This document shows positions 22,237 through 26,808 of a DNA stretch of 26,808 nt, piece by piece. Position 1 is the stretch's first letter; every line of letters starts with the position of its first letter. Under the pieces are notes generated by a model. That model was not told the DNA's origin and did no database searches. It saw nothing but the letters and a program-made list of their open reading frames with translations. Source of the stretch: an uncultured Clostridia bacterium. Its GTDB lineage: Bacteria; Bacillota; Clostridia; Oscillospirales; CAG-272. The translations under genes and the position numbers were made by a program. The stretch lies in NCBI GenBank assembly GCA_904501985.1, contig CAJGCT010000025.1:1-26808 (forward strand), read 5' to 3'.

Positions 22237-25017
22237 TTATTTGCGCTCCTGACGGGATATACGCTTGTATATCTCATTAAGAGCAAGAGTCAGTGCCGCC
22301 GCTGCCGCACAGGCAATGGCTGACGGAATACCAAGGGGTACAACGCCGAATACTTCGCCAATGCCAGGGATTAACAGTGCCGCCGCGGTGAATCCAATAA
22401 CTCCAAGCGCAAACAGCAGGTAGCTTACCGAAATGCGTACTCCCGACGAGAAAATGCTTTTCTCCGATGCAAGCTCTGCAAAGGTTACAAGCTGAGTGGC
22501 ACAAAACGCCACAAATGCCGCCGATGTGGCTTCTGCCGGAGATATCTGAAATCCGAACAGAGTAAGGAGCGGATGCATTGCAAGCACGGAGATCGCCTGA
22601 AGAAGAGCAAACAGCACCGCGCGAATATTCATAAACAGCGGTTTTTCAAGGGTCTCCTCGGCGCGCTCGCGGATACTCAGCACATTGTGGGGCGGCTTTG
22701 CAAACGCCGACGCAAGGATTGCGGCAAGGTCGATAACAAGACCGCTGAATATGAGCTGTATGGGAGTAAGTGCGCTGGTGCCGAGAATCATTGAGCCAAG
22801 GACGATGAATATACGGGAGAGCTGTGTTGTGGTAAGATAGCGCACCATGCGAAGAAGATTAAGATATACGGTGCGCGAGTATTCGAGAGCCGATACAACG
22901 GCGGCAAATCCGCCATCGGAGCTTTTGTGAGCGTCCGAAACCACAACGTCCGAAATGAATTTAAGTGCTTCGGTCTCGTATGTACTGCCGCCGACAATGC
23001 TTGAATAAGCACCGCTTCTTCGTGTGCTTAAATCAATTCCGGTGCGCTTCGCTTTAGGCGAAATTGTAATGCTTCTTGTAAAGCCCACGTCAGCACGCTT
23101 TAAGAGCAGTGCTCCGTTAATGCCGCCGGAGAGTAGTCCCACACGCTCACCGTCGGCACGCATCATTTTAACGATATCAGCCATTTGGGCGGTAGAAATA
23201 CCGGCGTACATATTGTAAAGCGGAAGATTTGTCCGAAGCAGGTCGCGGTGCATGGAATCGACACCGACACCTGTGAGGATGCCGCGCTCGTTTTCGATAA
23301 TGCCCACTGCCATTGCAAGGTATTTGTCGTTTTCCGCGTATCTGTCCGTGGTCATTATAACGCGGATGCCTGCCGCCTTACAACGGGCGATTGTCTGGGC
23401 AACTCCGGGCTGGAGCGGCTCACGTATGGCAATAAAGCCTTCGAATGTGAGGTCGCTTTGAATCGAGCCGATACGGCGAAGGTTGTTGTAGCCGGTCTGA
23501 CCGGTGGCAACAGCCGCCACTCGGTAGGAGCTTTTTGTAAGACTCTGTGCCGCGCCTAAAAATTCAAGGCGGTCCTCGGTGGTCATGCGGTAGATACCGC
23601 CGTTTTCGGTGTAGTATTCGCAGGCGTCAAGTATTGACTGCGCATCACCGCGGCAGACTGCAAGATAACGCTTGTCCGAGTCTACCGTGAGCGTGGTTTC
23701 AAACTTGGATGCGCCGCCGGAGGGCATATGCTCCAAAATCGGGTGCATACGGTCAATATCCGAATTGTAGAGGTGGAGTGAATCCGCCGCCGAAATGATA
23801 GCCTCTTCCTCAGGTGTTATTCTTCTTGAAGATGAATTAAGCGAGGAAAGACCCGGACCATAGATACCGGTGGAAATGACGCCTGAGAGAATGGTGGCGC
23901 GAAGCTTGTCCACGCGGTCGATATCAGACGCACTGTAGAGAGTGCGCGACGTGTATATCTTGTCAACCACGCAGTCCGCACTTGTTATTATGCCGTCCTT
24001 GGGGACGATAAGCGTGGTAAGCTCACTTAGAGCTTCAAGCTTTTCGGGATTTTTGATAAGCGCACCCACGTTGACATCGCGGCGGCGCTTCATAGCACCG
24101 AAAATTCCGCAGCCTACTATTATGTAACCGAATGCCACGTAAAACTCCGACATTGCCGCCGCGGCAAGGGATATTCCCGTTAAAAACACGTTGAATATGC
24201 CGCTCTTGCCGGGAACAAACAGGTTTATAAGGGTGATGGCAAAAACCAGAGCCAGCATTGCAAGACTCCACACACTGCAATATTTTTTCAGTGTGCCCAG
24301 TATCTTAAGATTCTCGTGAGTTGCCGGTGCGGGTGCTTTGTCAAGCTGACAGGCGGCAGTATTCTTTCCTGTTGCCACAACTATACCTCTGCCGTGACCT
24401 GCGGTAACTACGGTGGTGGCAAAGGCTACGTTTGCGTGGCGGTCAAGGGGAAGTGAATGTGAGAAATTGGTGAAGCCGGAATCCTTTGCAACCGAGCTTT
24501 GGATGCCTGTGAGCGTTCCCTCGTTTATCATAAGTCCGTCGGTCATAAACAGACGGCAGTCTGCAGGGACGATATCTCCTGCGGACAGGAATATAACATC
24601 ACCCGGAACAAGTGCACGCATATCAATAAGAGACGGCTTTCCGCCGCGAAGCACCTTGGCGGTGGGCAGGGAATATGCGGTCATGGAGGAGAGCACCTTT
24701 TGCGCCTTGAAGTAGGTGAAAAGTGCCGCCGCATAGTTTAGAATCATCATCCCCACGATAGCTCCGGAGGCTAAGGGCACATCGAATATCATTGCGGTAA
24801 ATACCGCGGCAAGAAGCAGGAGAGCTGTAAAATCTGTGGGAATCAGCTTTTTTATGTCGCTGCCGCCTGTGCCGTAAACGGTATTTGAGCCGAACTCGCG
24901 GCGTATTTTCGGTATTGCATCGTGTGCAAGACCCCGTCCGCGGTCGGTTTTAAATCGTAGCTCTGCCTGTTCGACGGTTTTGTCGTACCAGACTTCTTTT
25001 ACTTCGTTCATACTCAT
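22237..25017 (-). CDS. P-type ATPase homologue lacking all catalytic motifs (pseudo-ATPase)
   Basis: This 926-residue membrane protein keeps the P2-type ATPase plan: N-terminal LSxxEAxxR-like region, M1-M2 (about 61-105), actuator domain with LVPGDVIFLSAGDIVPADCRL (136-156), M3-M4 (about 248-308), P and N domains, and M5-M10 (about 728-915). The working residues are changed. LTGES is LTGIQ (169-173), so the dephosphorylation Glu is gone. PEGL in M4 reads MSEFYV. SDKTGTLT is PKDGIITS (339-346), losing the phosphorylated Asp. TGD is TTD (556-558). GDGVNDAPAL is GGINGALLL (631-639), losing both Asp. The frame is intact and long, so this is a maintained protein rather than decay. It overlaps the stop of the upstream Clp gene by 4 nt (ATGA), with no good ribosome site, implying translational coupling. 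Transport by ATP hydrolysis is unlikely; a sensor, scaffold or channel role is possible but unknown. Confidence 0.85.
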   Translation of the reverse strand: MSMNEVKEVWYDKTVEQAELRFKTDRGRGLAHDAIPKIRREFGSNTVYGTGGSDIKKLIPTDFTALLLLAAVFTAMIFDVPLASGAIVGMMILNYAAALFTYFKAQKVLSSMTAYSLPTAKVLRGGKPSLIDMRALVPGDVIFLSAGDIVPADCRLFMTDGLMINEGTLTGIQSSVAKDSGFTNFSHSLPLDRHANVAFATTVVTAGHGRGIVVATGKNTAACQLDKAPAPATHENLKILGTLKKYCSVWSLAMLALVFAITLINLFVPGKSGIFNVFLTGISLAAAAMSEFYVAFGYIIVGCGIFGAMKRRRDVNVGALIKNPEKLEALSELTTLIVPKDGIITSADCVVDKIYTSRTLYSASDIDRVDKLRATILSGVISTGIYGPGLSSLNSSSRRITPEEEAIISAADSLHLYNSDIDRMHPILEHMPSGGASKFETTLTVDSDKRYLAVCRGDAQSILDACEYYTENGGIYRMTTEDRLEFLGAAQSLTKSSYRVAAVATGQTGYNNLRRIGSIQSDLTFEGFIAIREPLQPGVAQTIARCKAAGIRVIMTTDRYAENDKYLAMAVGIIENERGILTGVGVDSMHRDLLRTNLPLYNMYAGISTAQMADIVKMMRADGERVGLLSGGINGALLLKRADVGFTRSITISPKAKRTGIDLSTRRSGAYSSIVGGSTYETEALKFISDVVVSDAHKSSDGGFAAVVSALEYSRTVYLNLLRMVRYLTTTQLSRIFIVLGSMILGTSALTPIQLIFSGLVIDLAAILASAFAKPPHNVLSIRERAEETLEKPLFMNIRAVLFALLQAISVLAMHPLLTLFGFQISPAEATSAAFVAFCATQLVTFAELASEKSIFSSGVRISVSYLLFALGVIGFTAAALLIPGIGEVFGVVPLGIPSAIACAAAAALTLALNEIYKRISRQERK

Positions 25018-26808
25018 GCTAAATCAAATGCAAGCTCGCCGTCGCCAACACTGAGCGCCGCCATGGCAAGTCGGTTGTCGTATGATTTGATTATCATTTC
25101 GGCAAGCTTATCCTCAACCTCTGTCTGGATATAGCGGCGAAGATTACGCGCACCGTATTTTCTTGAATAAGAGCGTTCTGCAATAAGCTTTGCCGCCTCG
25201 TCGGTCCACGCGAATTTCATATCCCTCTCGGATAGCGCGGCGCGAAGCTCGGAAAGCATGATGTGAGCGATCCTTGCGAAATCTTCCACTTCAAGGGCGC
25301 GGAAGGTAACTATCTCATCAATACGGTTTATAAATTCGGGACGGAGAAATTCAAGCAGGGATTTTTCCGTCTTGTTTTCTTCAAGGGATGCACCCTCAGC
25401 ACCGAATCCGGCACGTGCCGAGCCGACGGATGCGCCTGCATTGGTAGTCATTACGAGAATAGTGTTTGAAAAATCCACCACTCTGCCGTGAGAATCGGTG
25501 ATCTTACCGTCATCGAGTATCTGTAAGAGGATGTTAAGCACATCGGGATGTGCCTTTTCGATCTCGTCAAGCAGCACCACGGAATAAGGATGGCGGCGGA
25601 TCTTTTCGGTAAGCTGTCCTGCTTCGTCAAAGCCCACATAGCCGGGAGGCGAGCCGATAATCTTGGATACGGCGTGCTTTTCCATGTATTCGGACATATC
25701 AACTCTTATAAGCGCATCGGGAGTATTAAAAAGGTCGCTTGCTATGGTTTTTACAAGCTCTGTTTTACCGACGCCCGTAGGACCTGCAAAAATGAAGGAT
25801 ACAGGCTTACGCTTGCTTGTAACTCCGGCACGTCCGCGCTTGATTGCGCGAACAACCGCAGATACGGCTTTGTCCTGACCGATAATGTGCTCCTTTATGC
25901 GCGATTCAAGCTTGTCAAGGCGCATAAACTCGTTTTCGGTTATAGATGTGGCAGGAATACCGGTCCATATCTCAATAACGTCCGCGAGATGCTCGTTTGT
26001 TACCTCAGGACGCTTCTCGTATGCCGGACGAAGCTCTTCTGTCTTTTCTGTCAGCTTTATTTCTTCACAGCGAAGCTCCGCTATGGCGCGGTAACGCTCC
26101 TCGTCGGAAAGCTCGGATTCGGTGGTTTCACCCTCAAGCGCTTCAAGCTTATTTTTAGTTTCCGCAAGCTCACCGGATATCTTGTTGAACTCATCAACAA
26201 CGGTGTTTCCGAGGGAAACGTGTGCCGAGGCTTCGTCAATAAGGTCAATCGCCTTATCGGGAAGAAAACGGTCGGTGATATATCTCTCGGAGAGGGTAAC
26301 AGCGCGTTTTGCAATATCGTCGCTGATTGTAACGCCGTGGAAATCCTCGTAGTAGTGCTTGATGCCGCAGATGATGTCGTAAGTGTCCTCAACCGACGGC
26401 TCGTTGACTATAACCGGCTGGAAACGGCGTTCAAGTGCCGAGTCCTTTTCGATATATTTACGGTATTCGTTCATGGTGGTAGCACCGATGACCTGTATTT
26501 CGCCTCTTGAAAGGGCAGGCTTCAGTATATTTGCGGCATTCATTGCGCCCTCGGCTTCTCCTGCGCCAACGATATTATGAATCTCGTCGATAACGAGAAT
26601 AACGTTGCCTTGCTCCTTGACCTCGTTAATAAGTCCTTGGATTCGGGACTCAAACTGACCTCTGAACTGAGTTCCGGCAACAAGAGCGGTAAGGTCAACA
26701 AGATATATCTGCTTACCCTTAAGGCGTGTGGGGATGTTGCCCTCGGCAATTTTCAGTGCAAGTGCTTCCGCGATGGCTGTTTTACCTACACCCGGCTCGC
26801 CGATAAGA
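25014..26808 (-). CDS. ClpC/ClpB-like AAA+ ATPase (5' truncated)
   Basis: This is the C-terminal 598 residues of a two-ring Hsp100 unfoldase; the start lies beyond the window. The visible part begins at the first Walker A (GEPGVGKTA), then Walker B VILVIDEIH and the GATTMNEYRKYIEKDSALERRFQPV region. A short coiled middle domain (about 60 residues around ELAETKNKLEALEGE) follows, then the second AAA+ ring with GPTGVGKTE, VVLLDEIEKAH, GSPPGYVG and a D2 C-domain (RKYGARNLRRYIQ). The short middle domain is ClpC/ClpE-like rather than ClpB-like. Both ATPase sites look intact. The stop overlaps the start of the P-type ATPase-like gene (ATGA), linking an active unfoldase to a dead pump. The first ring reads VAGTQFRGQFESR where ClpC usually has VAGTKYRGEFEER, a conservative change. 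Confidence 0.92.
   Translation of the reverse strand, partial: LIGEPGVGKTAIAEALALKIAEGNIPTRLKGKQIYLVDLTALVAGTQFRGQFESRIQGLINEVKEQGNVILVIDEIHNIVGAGEAEGAMNAANILKPALSRGEIQVIGATTMNEYRKYIEKDSALERRFQPVIVNEPSVEDTYDIICGIKHYYEDFHGVTISDDIAKRAVTLSERYITDRFLPDKAIDLIDEASAHVSLGNTVVDEFNKISGELAETKNKLEALEGETTESELSDEERYRAIAELRCEEIKLTEKTEELRPAYEKRPEVTNEHLADVIEIWTGIPATSITENEFMRLDKLESRIKEHIIGQDKAVSAVVRAIKRGRAGVTSKRKPVSFIFAGPTGVGKTELVKTIASDLFNTPDALIRVDMSEYMEKHAVSKIIGSPPGYVGFDEAGQLTEKIRRHPYSVVLLDEIEKAHPDVLNILLQILDDGKITDSHGRVVDFSNTILVMTTNAGASVGSARAGFGAEGASLEENKTEKSLLEFLRPEFINRIDEIVTFRALEVEDFARIAHIMLSELRAALSERDMKFAWTDEAAKLIAERSYSRKYGARNLRRYIQTEVEDKLAEMIIKSYDNRLAMAALSVGDGELAFDLA

Noticed and set aside
22237..25017. Ordinary calcium- or magnesium-pumping P-type ATPase
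   Set aside because: The phosphorylation Asp and the other catalytic residues are absent, so a standard transport annotation would mislead.
25548..26510. Long antisense frame opposite the clp gene
   Set aside because: It is a shadow of a strongly conserved AAA+ coding sequence and has no domain of its own. The same applies to 4842-5795 opposite argG and 9199-10113 opposite argJ.

Overview
The window looks like a chromosomal segment of an anaerobic, probably spore-forming Clostridia member (Oscillospiraceae/Ruminococcaceae-like). The grounds are Firmicute-type GGAGG ribosome sites, near-consensus sigma-A promoters, a complete set of [FeFe]-hydrogenase maturases, a PdaA-like deacetylase, and GC-rich palindromic intergenic elements of the kind common in gut Clostridia. 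This placement is inference; there is no rRNA gene. I saw no tRNA, CRISPR array, integrase or transposase gene.

Layout. 1-2953 (+): the 3' part of a PhoR-like sensor kinase overlapping a Na+/phosphate symporter with a PhoU-like tail. 2957-4413 (-): two overlapping polysaccharide deacetylase genes, the upstream one PdaA-like. 4414-4880: an AT-rich control region with two promoters, possible ArgR sites and a highly structured leader. 4881-13930 (+): an arginine biosynthesis cluster argG-argH-argC-SDR-argJ-argB-argD-argF. It covers N-acetylglutamate to arginine by the cyclic (ArgJ) route and holds one unexpected short-chain dehydrogenase/reductase gene. Structured repeats sit in the argG-argH and argJ-argB gaps. 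13970-15072: an approximately 1.1 kb module of two divergent small XRE regulators sharing a palindromic operator region, flanked by approximately 190 bp imperfect inverted repeats. 15095-19247 (+): a promoter, an attenuator- or riboswitch-like leader, then a TM1266-type regulator, hydE, hydG and hydF. 19248-19525: a multi-hairpin repeat and a strong bidirectional terminator. 19526-26808 (-): a ClpC/ClpB-like AAA+ gene (cut by the window edge), a P-type ATPase homologue that has lost every diagnostic catalytic motif, and alaS with its own consensus promoter.

How the genes work together. The kinase and symporter point to phosphate sensing and uptake. The arg genes form one pathway, probably controlled at the argG promoter and possibly tuned by RNA structures between genes. 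The hyd genes build the H-cluster of an [FeFe]-hydrogenase whose structural gene is not here.

The most unusual items are the catalytically dead P-type ATPase translationally overlapped with a Clp ATPase, the inverted-repeat-bounded two-repressor switch, and the three-state leader RNA ahead of the hydrogenase maturation operon. All protein calls come from reading motifs by eye; no database search was run.
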